Origin: Sphingomonas sp. Root710
GTDB taxonomy: Bacteria > Pseudomonadota > Alphaproteobacteria > Sphingomonadales > Sphingomonadaceae
Reading direction: 5' to 3'
Length of the DNA stretch: 64,000 nucleotides
Assembly: GCF_001429065.1 (NCBI RefSeq)
Contig: NZ_LMIB01000001.1
Span: forward strand, 1,656,172 to 1,720,171
Shown here: piece after piece, positions 1-9,100 of the stretch
Position numbering within the stretch: the stretch's first letter is position 1
How the letters are laid out: every line of letters begins with the position of its first letter
Position numbers and translations under genes: made by a program
Notes under the pieces: model-generated
Seen by the model: the letters and a program-made list of their open reading frames with translations, nothing else
What the model was told of the DNA's origin: nothing
Database searches by the model: none

Positions 1-97
1 ATTTCCGAGCCATAGCGCCCCCCCAAAACATCTTACGCCGCATTGCAGCCGCTCCCGCCGCGCTCCGACTTGCAACCTACCGCCTCCCACTGACCGC

Positions 98-121
98 CGC
101 CTCCTTCAAATGAAGGAGGCG
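98..121. terminator. Compact hairpin after the LuxR-type gene
   Basis: A perfect inverted repeat (arms of about 10 bp, 4-base loop) lies just beyond the stop codon of the leftward regulator gene at 125-1207. No T-run follows on the minus strand, so it may be an mRNA-end stabiliser rather than a true intrinsic terminator. The function is inferred from position only. Confidence 0.4.
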
Positions 122-124
122 CTC

Positions 125-1207
125 TTAACTGGCAGCGAAGCCGCTGAACGCGCCGAGCAGGCTGGCGAGATCGGCCTGACGGGTCGCGCCCGTTTTCAAA
201 AAAATGGTCTTGAGATGGCTGCGTACTGTTACGACACTACAGCCCATCGCGGCGGCGATTCCGCCGGGTGCCGCGCCGCCCGCGATATGGCGAGCGACGA
301 TCGCCTCCGTCGGGGTCAGATCGAACAACATCTGCAGCAGGTCGGCGCTTGGCATTCGTCGGTTAGCTGCATCGGCAATGATCACTATCCCGCTCATTTC
401 GGGGAACAGGTCCCGCGCCTGCCTCACGATAGGCACCAGGTGTAACGCGGCAATCGCCCGCCCGTCCGCATCGCGCAGAGGCATCGAGCTACCGCCACCG
501 CCTTTGCGTAGGCGATCGAGCGCGTTGGCGAGCGTTTGATTGGCAGCGGGATGGACGATCTCGATCCGTGCATGCTTGTCATGCAAGAGCGTGCCGGTGA
601 ACGTGAGGAAGGCGGCATTGGCCTCCCTTAACCGCCCTTGGCCATCGAGCAGCGCGGCCGCCACGCCTATCATTTCCAACGCCGCGATCACCGCGCGACG
701 ACGCCCCTCTTCAACCAAAGCGCTCAGCATCGCAGCACGCGCGAGATGCGGGCGGAGTGCATTGAGGTAGGGTGACGCCGCGCGCGAGGCGGCATGATCG
801 GCGAAGCCCTCGATTGCCACAATCAGTGCGTCGTCGCGACTGCCCTGGATCATTGTACCGGATCCCGCGGCCACGCCGCGCGGATTGAGGAATTCGACGT
901 ACATCGGCAGTGTCGCAAGTTCCTTTTCGGTATGCAGGTCGCTGTCCGAGAGAAACCCGGCATATGGCTGACGCGCGATGAGCCGGCCGACACGGCTGTT
1001 GTCGCGGTTCCAGCCAAGCCGATCGAAATCAGCAGAGATTTCGACCATGTGTTCCGAGCTGTGGACGACCAGCCCACTATCGGTGCTGCGAATCAAGTTG
1101 CCGCCGCGAGCGGCAAGACGTCGGGCGATGCGGTCCAAAAGCGCTGGCCACCGCGACGGGATCGCACCCGCTTCATAAATGTCGGCGATGAGATCGACTT
1201 CTGGCAC
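125..1207 (-). CDS. LuxR-family transcriptional regulator
   Basis: Predicted 360-residue DNA-binding regulator. The last 65 residues form a LuxR/GerE helix-turn-helix: the segment LTPTEAIVARHIAGG is followed by the recognition helix region VVTVRSHLKTIFLKTGA, the usual LuxR spacing. The N-terminal 280 residues carry no recognisable sensor signature. The middle part (LDGQGRLREANAAF) looks PAS-like, so it may sense a small ligand or redox state, which is inference. No autoinducer synthase gene is visible nearby. It lies on the tRNA-side end of a putative genomic island and points away from the integrase. Its target genes are unknown and may lie left of the window. Confidence 0.8.
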   Translation of the reverse strand: MPEVDLIADIYEAGAIPSRWPALLDRIARRLAARGGNLIRSTDSGLVVHSSEHMVEISADFDRLGWNRDNSRVGRLIARQPYAGFLSDSDLHTEKELATLPMYVEFLNPRGVAAGSGTMIQGSRDDALIVAIEGFADHAASRAASPYLNALRPHLARAAMLSALVEEGRRRAVIAALEMIGVAAALLDGQGRLREANAAFLTFTGTLLHDKHARIEIVHPAANQTLANALDRLRKGGGGSSMPLRDADGRAIAALHLVPIVRQARDLFPEMSGIVIIADAANRRMPSADLLQMLFDLTPTEAIVARHIAGGAAPGGIAAAMGCSVVTVRSHLKTIFLKTGATRQADLASLLGAFSGFAAS

Positions 1208-1666
1208 TGATAAACGCTCGCTCCGGCAGAGTCGTCGTTCCCAAGCCTACGCCTGCCACCGCAGAATAAAGCCCGGTTCAGGCGGCATTTCAAGGCGTTG
1301 TGACGAGAGCACCTTCGGAACGCGTCCACCACATCGGCGGCTAGTTCGTCGTAGACATGGCGCGACGCAACACAGCGTCAACACCCCTACCATCTCGAAC
1401 ATGTCGTGGTGTTCCATGGCGTCTTCTCAGGCTGTCATAACGGGCGCAGTCGACAGCAAGCTCATGACGCATCCGAAGCATCGGGCATGAGCGGCTCGAA
1501 GAGGCATGGGCAATGCACCCGTTCAGCAGCCGAGTGTTGAACTCATCGTAGATCGTAAATCAAGCACAGGGCGTAGCCACCGAAGCTGCCGACACGGCGG
1601 AGCTAAGTCCCATAATGCCCTTCATGAGAGGAAGGGAGGTCGATGAAGCCGTTGCGCCGTTGCTGG
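1208..1666. other. Intergenic stretch with no recognisable gene
   Basis: About 460 bases between the LuxR-type gene and the secreted protein gene. Short open frames exist on both strands, but none has a convincing ribosome-binding site or a family I recognise. The stretch is inside the putative island and may hold decayed coding sequence. Confidence 0.4.
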
Positions 1667-2800
1667 TCAATATGGCCGCCAGGGCACTTGGATGATCGGG
1701 TGTCCCTGGGAATTCATGGAGATGGTGTAATCGAAGCCTGAGGAAGAAGCATTTTCGTAGCAGATCAGACCAGCGTGAGCTCCGATCTGTCCTGCAAACT
1801 CGCGCTCCATCCGATGGATCCACGAGTCATTGGGAAAGTCGGCCGTGGCGCCGTTCAGATACCGATCTGTGCGCCCGACCTGCGAATGGTAGATCGGGCT
1901 GTCGCCCGCATCGGTAACGCTCGCCCAGCAAAAGCCATACATGGTGATACCCGGCTGCTGTGCTGACGGTGAACTGCCAGAGGAGGCCAACTTCGTCTGC
2001 GATCCAACATCAATCGTCGGAGCTTGCACGGGCGTACCGCTCGGACTGGCACCGCTCCGGTACTTATTTTTATCCATCATGTGCTGAGTACCGGATGCGA
2101 TGAGGCTGTCAGCCTGCCCAGCGAGCGCACTGCGCATATTCGCGTCGTCGCTGGTAAGTTCAGCACCTTTCATGGCGAACCCGGCGACCTGCTCCGCGTT
2201 CCCGCCCCCCAGCGCAGCACCAACTCCCATCGCTAACGCGCCAAATAGCCCGGAGTCAGATCTCGAAGCTCGCTGCTGCGCCATTCGCTGCCGGGCCAAC
2301 ACTCGCGCTTCTTCCGCTCGGAGGACCTCTGCATCGAATGCCGTCAACTCGCTAGGCGTGGACGCGACCAGTTCGAGCATGACGCGGTAGGGTTTCCCGC
2401 GACCCCACAAGTTCACGCGCAGAAACCGCGCCCGGTTTCCAAGGTCATGTGTACGATACAAGATTAGCTTATCAGCCTGCGCATCCGCGTTAGAGTCTTT
2501 GAGTACTGTAGCGCTATTTTCACAACCATCTGCAACCCAGGCGCCGCTACTCGCCCGATCCACCCTGACCGTAATACGATAGGCCCGGTCGGATTCGAAC
2601 GGAAGTTCGTAGCAGGCCATACGGATTCCCATAGGACCTTTGACGTCCCCGATGCCCGCCTGGGCGTCCACCGCTTGACCCACCGGCAATAGAGGTCCAG
2701 GCCGCGCATCAAAACCCCAGCTTTCGGCTGCGGCGGGCACTGTTGCACCAACCATCAAGGAGTACAGCGCGCCTGTCGCGGCTAGCCTTGAACCAATCAT
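1667..2800 (-). CDS. Secreted protein of unknown function
   Basis: A 377-residue protein with an N-terminal Sec-type signal (hydrophobic residues 8-22, likely cleavage after PAAA-E near residue 25). It has no family I recognise. Visible features are an N-terminal beta-rich half, an Arg/Ala-rich helical stretch near residues 160-175, a glycine-rich segment GALAMGVGAALGGG around residues 185-200, a low-complexity Ser/Pro linker, and a C-terminal region with scattered aromatic residues ending in PWRPY. Codon use looks less G+C-biased than in the core chromosome genes, in keeping with its place between the integrase and the LuxR regulator. It is probably island cargo acting in the periplasm or outside the cell, with function unknown. 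Confidence 0.6.
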   Translation of the reverse strand: MIGSRLAATGALYSLMVGATVPAAAESWGFDARPGPLLPVGQAVDAQAGIGDVKGPMGIRMACYELPFESDRAYRITVRVDRASSGAWVADGCENSATVLKDSNADAQADKLILYRTHDLGNRARFLRVNLWGRGKPYRVMLELVASTPSELTAFDAEVLRAEEARVLARQRMAQQRASRSDSGLFGALAMGVGAALGGGNAEQVAGFAMKGAELTSDDANMRSALAGQADSLIASGTQHMMDKNKYRSGASPSGTPVQAPTIDVGSQTKLASSGSSPSAQQPGITMYGFCWASVTDAGDSPIYHSQVGRTDRYLNGATADFPNDSWIHRMEREFAGQIGAHAGLICYENASSSGFDYTISMNSQGHPIIQVPWRPY

Positions 2801-3120
2801 CTAAAAACCTTTCCCCCCGTCCGATCTCGGCTGCCCCTCGAACCGCCTGGTAACATAAGCATTTCGATAAGACATCGCATTGACGCTGCATCCGGCAGGG
2901 ACCGGATGAACCTCACATCTTCGGAAATTCCACTGACTGTAAGTTAGCGCCAGTCATTTCAATCCTTCGCTGACCATGCTCCTGTTACGTACCCGCAGTA
3001 AACTTCGTCAAATCAGCACGAGGGATGGCAGCTTGATTTAAAATTGAGGCTTGTCGGCCTTTGTCGACTTTCGCCAATGCGAAACGTGAACCCGTCAGTC
3101 AGCCCCAGCCCAAAATCCGC
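2801..3120. other. AT-richer intergenic stretch inside the island
   Basis: About 320 bases between the secreted protein gene and the integrase stop codon. Base composition is visibly lower in G+C than in the flanking core genes. I see no gene, no tRNA fragment and no copy of the tRNA-Thr 3' end here, so it does not supply the second attachment site of the island. Confidence 0.4.
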
Positions 3121-4338
3121 CTAGGCAGGCTTCCGAAACTTACCTCTCACAACCTTTCCGCCAATCCGAAGCCGGTCGAGATAATCTGACCACCACTGCG
3201 CCATGCGAACCCGCTCAGCCCAATGCGCCCCGCGGTGGTAGGCTGCCCTTACTTTATTGTGCTCGCCGTGCGCGAGCGCCCGCTCGATAGCATCCGGATG
3301 CCATAAGCCTGATTCATTGAGCAACGTACTGGCCATCGCCCGGAAGCCGTGGCTCGTCATCTCGTCATGGCCATATCCGAGCCGCCGCAGGGCAACATTG
3401 AGTGTATTCTCGGACAGGGGCCGCCGAGTGGTGTGAAGCGCCGGAAAAAGAAACTCGCTCTGGCGCGCCAGCGATCGTAGTTCCTGGAGCAGATAGAGAG
3501 ACTGTTTGGACAACGGCACAGCGTGCGGTTGCTTCATCTTCATCCGCTCAGCCGGGACCCTCCAGACCTTCTCAGCGAAATCCACTTCCCCCCATTTCGC
3601 CTGCCGCAACTCTCCCGGCCGCAGGAAAACATGCGGAGCAAGCCGGAGAGCAAATACCGTTTCGGGGCGACCATTATAGTCGTCGATAGCACGAAGCAGG
3701 GTTCCCACCCTCGCTGGATCGACGATCGCGGCATGATGCTTCACCTGCGGCACGACGAGGGCGCCCCGCAGAATATCGGCCGGGTTTCGCTCTGTGCGCA
3801 GCGTCGCAAAACCATAGCGAAAGACGCGGCCTGCAAAGGCGCGAAGACGCAAGGCGGTCTCATGATGCCCCCGTCGCTCGACCCTCTTGAGGACGTCCAG
3901 CAACTCGTGCGGCGTAATCGACGCGATCGGGCGCTTACCAATCGGACTGAGCAGATAGAGAAACCAGCGTGCCTTCTTAATCGTGGCGGGCGCCTTCCCT
4001 TCCCGCTCGATTTTCTGGATATATTCCTCAGCGACGAGATCGAAGGTCGTCTTGGCGGCCAGCTCGGCCTCGAGCTTACGTTGGCGCTTTTCCTCAACCG
4101 GATCGACCCCTTCCTCAAGCTGATTACGCGCCTCATCGCGGGCCTTGCGGGCGTCCTGCAGGGACACGTCAGGGAACGAGCCGAAGGAAAGCTTCTTCTC
4201 GACCCCGAACTTTCTGAAACGGAAGCGCCAGAGCAGGGAGCCGGTAGGCTGCACCAATAGATAGAGCCCCTTGGCATCCGCGACTTTGTAAGGGCGATTC
4301 GCCGGTTTGAGGGAGCGGATTTGGGTGGTGGTAAGCAT
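3121..4338 (-). CDS. Tyrosine recombinase (P4-type integrase, DUF4102 arm domain)
   Basis: A 405-residue site-specific recombinase. The N-terminus (LTTTQIRSLKPANRPYKVAD) is the DUF4102 arm-binding domain typical of P4-like integrases that use tRNA genes. It is followed by a SAM-like core-binding domain and the catalytic domain. Catalytic residues visible are Arg in RPGELRQAKW, the box HGFRAMASTLLNE (His-x2-Arg) and a C-terminal Tyr in NKVRAAYHRG. I chose the ATG at 4338 over the longer frame from 4413 because AAGGAGG sits 11 bases upstream. The gene starts about 155 bases from the 3' end of tRNA-Thr(CGU), the standard arrangement for an island integrated in a tRNA gene. It looks full length and probably active. 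Confidence 0.93.
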   Translation of the reverse strand: MLTTTQIRSLKPANRPYKVADAKGLYLLVQPTGSLLWRFRFRKFGVEKKLSFGSFPDVSLQDARKARDEARNQLEEGVDPVEEKRQRKLEAELAAKTTFDLVAEEYIQKIEREGKAPATIKKARWFLYLLSPIGKRPIASITPHELLDVLKRVERRGHHETALRLRAFAGRVFRYGFATLRTERNPADILRGALVVPQVKHHAAIVDPARVGTLLRAIDDYNGRPETVFALRLAPHVFLRPGELRQAKWGEVDFAEKVWRVPAERMKMKQPHAVPLSKQSLYLLQELRSLARQSEFLFPALHTTRRPLSENTLNVALRRLGYGHDEMTSHGFRAMASTLLNESGLWHPDAIERALAHGEHNKVRAAYHRGAHWAERVRMAQWWSDYLDRLRIGGKVVRGKFRKPA

Positions 4339-4492
4339 AGTGGGCCACGCCTCCTTCGAAGCTTCGTGGTCCCATGTTTTTTGGCCCGCTTTGAGTGGAC
4401 CACGGTGGAACATAGTGAGAAAACATGAGACGCTAACAGGCCAGTTATAGCCTGTTTTATAAGGGTTTTCTACCCATGTTCTCTATATGTAC

Positions 4493-4568
4493 TGGTGCCG
4501 CTTACAGGACTCGAACCTGTGACCCCCGCATTACGAATGCGATGCTCTACCAACTGAGCTAAAGCGGC
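4493..4568 (-). tRNA. tRNA-Thr (anticodon CGU), probable attachment site
   Basis: A 76-base cloverleaf on the minus strand including an encoded CCA. The acceptor stem GCCGCTT pairs with AAGCGGC. The anticodon loop TTCGTAA gives CGU, and the T-arm GGTTCGAGTCC is intact. The 3' end faces the integrase gene, and the tRNA remains complete, as expected when an island integrates at the tRNA 3' end and restores it. Confidence 0.95.
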
Positions 4569-4744
4569 GAACCGAAGCGCGCCCTTAACAGCGCTCACCG
4601 GCTTGTTCAAGCGCCGGGTCGCTCTATCGCGAACGATCGCGAAGATTGTTCCGGCCTTTACCAATCCTCAACCCGCCCGGGCGCATAGAGTCCCGGCGAT
4701 CGTGGCGAACCCGCGTGATCGCGCGTCGATGTTGAGGACCGAAG

Positions 4745-5983
4745 ATGGAAGATTATCGCTCGTTCGCTGCGGAGGATCTAACCGATTGGGATTTCCCGAT
4801 CAGCGATGAGCCTTGCATGGACCTGCCGCCGATGATCGGCACCGACGAACGCCGCATGCATGTCCGCGCCTATGAGCTGTGGCTGTCGCTGCTCAACGGC
4901 CGCGATTATCCGTCGATCGACGATCTCGATTCGGACCAGCTCGGCGAATTCGGCCCCTATTCGGTGCTGCTCGATTTCACCGCCGACCGGACCAATCCGA
5001 CGATCGCCTATCTTGGCGACGCGTTGCGCGCGGAGGGCGAGATCGGCGCCGACGTCCGCACCGTGGCCGATGTGCCGTCGCGCGTGATCCTGGCGCGGCT
5101 CACCGAACATTATACCGAAATCCTCGACAACCGCGCGCCGGTCGGCTTCGAAGCCGAATTCGTCAGCCTGCGCGGCCAGCCGATGCTCTATCGCGGCATC
5201 CTCATGCCCTATTCCTCCGACGGCAAGGTCATCGACCTGATCCATGGCGTCGTGAACTGGAAAGAACCGGGCGAGCATGCCCTGTCGCCCGACATCGTCC
5301 AGGCGGTGACCACCGCCTTTGCCGGCCCGGCCCAGCCGGTAGCCGAGGCTGAGGAAGAGGTGCCCGCCGCCACTCCCTCCGCTTTGATCGACGAGAGCCT
5401 CTCGCTCGCCGAACTCATCGAGGACGCCCGCGAACTGGCACATGAAGCACGCGACTGCGAAGGCCGCAGCCGTCATGCGCTCTATCGCGCGCTGTCCTTC
5501 GCTTATGACGTTGCTCTTGCCGCTGATGCCGACGCCGAAGGATTTGCCGCACTGCTCGCGGAGGCGGGCATCGTGCCGCAGGCGCGCGCGCCGATGACAC
5601 CGGTCGTCAAGCTGGTGTTCGGCCGTGATTATGATCGCAAGCGGCTGACCGAGTTCGCTGCGGTGCTCACCCATGCGCGCCGGCTTTGCCTAACCGCGGG
5701 CATGCTAGGCTCCTGGCTGTCGGGCTTGGCCGGCGGGATCAAGGCGGTCGTCGCCGCCGAACGCGGCGAGCGGCGTCCGGCGCTCAAGGTCGACCGCGCC
5801 CAGTCGGCGCGGATGATGCTGGGCAGCGCGCCCGCCCGGGCCGTCGTCGACCTGGGCGACGTCGAAGGAGAGATCATGCTGCTCGTCGCCCGGCGTGAAA
5901 GCGACGGACGGGTGGCCATCCTATCGCGTCCGATCGTCGAGCGCTCGCTGGTCGACAAGGCGCTTAAGCGCTTTACCGCCTGA
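4745..5983 (+). CDS. PAS-domain protein
   Basis: A 412-residue cytoplasmic protein without signal peptide or membrane segments. The N-terminal part (about residues 35-170) resembles the PAS_5 type: a WLSL-type helix, the conserved FGPYSVLLDF strand and a later YRGILMPYSSDG segment. The C-terminal half is mostly helical and has no output domain I recognise (no kinase, GGDEF or HTH). It stands alone on the plus strand upstream of NAD-glutamate dehydrogenase with 189 bases between them, so it need not be co-transcribed. A sensory or scaffolding role is inferred from the PAS-like fold only. Confidence 0.7.
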   Translation: MEDYRSFAAEDLTDWDFPISDEPCMDLPPMIGTDERRMHVRAYELWLSLLNGRDYPSIDDLDSDQLGEFGPYSVLLDFTADRTNPTIAYLGDALRAEGEIGADVRTVADVPSRVILARLTEHYTEILDNRAPVGFEAEFVSLRGQPMLYRGILMPYSSDGKVIDLIHGVVNWKEPGEHALSPDIVQAVTTAFAGPAQPVAEAEEEVPAATPSALIDESLSLAELIEDARELAHEARDCEGRSRHALYRALSFAYDVALAADADAEGFAALLAEAGIVPQARAPMTPVVKLVFGRDYDRKRLTEFAAVLTHARRLCLTAGMLGSWLSGLAGGIKAVVAAERGERRPALKVDRAQSARMMLGSAPARAVVDLGDVEGEIMLLVARRESDGRVAILSRPIVERSLVDKALKRFTA

Positions 5984-6172
5984 TAAAATTACACAAAAGC
6001 TGCGATCCGGGTCATGATATGACCGGGTTGCGCCGCCCGCCGCATCACCCTTGCGAATATCGCTACGGGGTTCGCCGCGGGTTGTGACCGTCATGATCTG
6101 GGTCCATAGCTGCCTTCATATTCCCAACGCAGACCGGCGCAGACCGGCGCGGGGAGCAGGAGCCGACCTAAG

Positions 6173-9100
6173 ATGGATACCGCTACGAAGATGCCTGAGG
6201 CATCCGATGCGCAGGATTTCACCCAGATCTTCGCCAAGGCGCTGACGACCGGCGCACTTCCCGGCGAAACCGACGATTTAAGCGGAGAGCGGCTCGACGC
6301 GGCCGCCGCCTTCCTGGCCCAGACGGCCCGGCGGCGGCTGCCCGGTGCGGCGGCGATCGCCATCCAGAGCATCGCCGGCAATAGCGGCGGACGCCGCCTG
6401 ATGCGGATCGCGGTCGTCAATGACGACATGCCTTTTCTCGTCGACTCGGTGTCCGCCACGCTGGCCGCGCAGGGGGTGGAGGTCCGCCGCCTGCTCCACC
6501 CCGTCGCCGCGGTGCGACGCGACCAGGACGGCGGGCTGATCGCACTGCTGCCGCAGGGATCGACCGGCGAACGCCACGAATCCCTGATCTATCTGGAGGC
6601 CGAGCGGATCGACGCGCGCGAACGTCAGGCACTCGCGCAGACGATCGCCCGCGTCCTCGCCGATGTCCGCGCCGCGGTACGCGACTGGCCGCAGATGCAG
6701 GTGACGCTGCGCGACGCCGCCGAATCACTGCCCGACGGCGAGGGTGCGGCGCTGCTCCGCTGGCTGCTCGACGGCAATCTCACCCTGCTCGGCCACCGTG
6801 TCGACTCGGCCAGGGGCGAGGCCAGCGAGCGGCTGGGGATATTGCGGGTCGGCGAGCCGGTGCTCTGGCGCGCCTCGATCGCGCAGGCGGCAGTCGAGTG
6901 GTTCGAGAGCGGGGGCGCTGCGCCCCTGTTGATGAAGTCGGACTGCCGGTCGACCGTGCATCGCCGCGCACCGCTCGATCTGATCGTCACGCCGGTGCGC
7001 ACCGGCAAGAAGGTGACGGGCTTATCGGTCCATGCGGGTCTCTGGACCAGCGCGGCGCTGCGCGCCGCCACAGAGGATATCCCGGTGCTGCGCAGCCGGC
7101 TCGCAGCTCTCGAGGAGCGGCTCGGCTTCGATCCGCGCGGCCATGCAGGCAAGGCGTTGCATCATGCGTTGTCGGAACTTCCGCCGGACCTGATCCTCGC
7201 CCTCCCGCCCGAAGCCCTGGAGCGCGTCGCGCTGACCGCGATGTCGCTGGTCGACAGGCCGCGTCCTCGTATCGAAATGGCGCGTTCGACCCTGGGCGAA
7301 CATCTCGTGGCCTTCGTCTGGCTGCCCCGCGAGCTGCTCACCACCGCGCGGCGCACCGCGATCGCGGAGATGCTGACCGATGCGACCGGCGCGACGATGT
7401 CCAACTGGTCGCTGCATCTGGGCGAGGGTGATATCGCGCAGATCCGCTACATGTTCGATCTGCCGCCCGAGGCGTCCACGCCCGACAGCGCGCCGCTCGA
7501 CGCGCGGTTGACCGAGATGCTGCGAGGCTGGGAGCCGGCGGTCGAAGCCCAGCTGGCCGAACTGGAAACGGGCAACCGCTCGGCGCGGCTTGCAATCGAC
7601 TATGCCGAATCCTTCCCGATAGCTTATCGCACCCATTCGACCCCGGCCGAGGCGGCGACCGACATCGTGCGGCTGAACGCCCTGCCCGACGGCGATGCGC
7701 GCAGCTGCCGGCTCTATCGCAGTGATAAGGATCCCGAAAATCGGCTGCGGATGAAGATCTATCGGCGCGGCGCGTTGATTCCGCTGTCCGAGGCGGTGCC
7801 AGTGCTGGAGAATTTCGGCTTTCGCGTGATCGAGGAGATCCCGACCACCCTCGACGGCGAGAAGCCGAGCTTCATTCACGAATTCCGGCTCGACCTGGCC
7901 GACGCGGCGACCGCCGCCAGCCTGATCGAGCGAGCCGGCATCGCCGAAGCCGCGATTGCCGCCACGCTGGAAGGCCGTGCGGAGAACGACCTGTTCAACG
8001 AGCTTATCGTGACCGTGGGGCTCTCGCCGGATGAGGCGCTGCTGTTCCGCGCCTGGTTCCGTTATCTGCGCCAGACCGGCTTCGCTTATGGTCTCGGTAC
8101 GGCGGTCGAAGCGCTGAAGAAGGCGCCCGGCGTCGCCCGCGACGTAATCGCCTATTTCCGCGCGCTGCATCACCCGTCGCGCAGCGACAAGGCCGAGGCC
8201 GAACGGATCAACGGCGAGATCGAAACCGGCCTGAAGAAGGTCAAGGCGATCGACGACGATCGCATGCTGCGCCGTTTCCGCGCGGTCGTGCGCGCGACGC
8301 TGCGCACCAACGCCTTCTCTCCCGCAGCGGCCGAAGCGCTGGCCTTCAAGATCGATTCTAGCGGCGTTCCCGGCTTGCCCGCGCCGGTGCCGTGGCGCGA
8401 GATCTGGGTCTACAGCCCACGTGTCGAGGGCATTCACCTGCGCGGCGGCCCGATCGCGCGCGGCGGCCTGCGCTGGTCCGACCGGCGCGACGACTTCCGG
8501 ACAGAGATACTGGGCCTGATGAAGGCGCAGGTCGTAAAAAATGCGGTGATCGTCCCGACCGGCGCGAAGGGCGGCTTCTATCCCAAGCAGTTGCCGTCGA
8601 TGGCCGATCGCGATGCCTGGCTGGCCGAGGGCACGGAAAGCTACCGCATCTTCATCCGCGCGCTGTTGTCGGTCACCGACAATATCGTCGAGGGCAAGGT
8701 GGTCCATCCTCCCAAGGTCGCGATCCGTGACGGCGACGATCCCTATTTCGTCGTCGCCGCCGACAAGGGCACCGCGACCTTCTCCGACGTCGCCAATGCG
8801 ATCGCGGTCGAGCGCGGCTTCTGGCTGGGCGATGCCTTCGCCTCGGGCGGCAGCCATGGTTACGACCATAAGGCGATGGGCATCACAGCGCGGGGCGCCT
8901 GGGTATCGGTCCAGCGCCATTTCGCCGAGATGGGCGTCGACGTGCAAAAGGACGAGATCCGCGTCGTCGGCTGCGGCGACATGTCGGGCGACGTGTTCGG
9001 CAACGGCATGCTGCTGTCGGAGACGATCAGACTGGTCGCGGCGTTCGATCATCGCCACATCTTCCTCGACCCCGATCCCGATGCGGCGAAGAGTTACGCC

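Noticed and set aside
4470-4664. A 64-residue minus-strand frame reading ALAQLVEHRIRNAG
   Set aside because: This is the translation of the tRNA-Thr gene, a familiar false protein.
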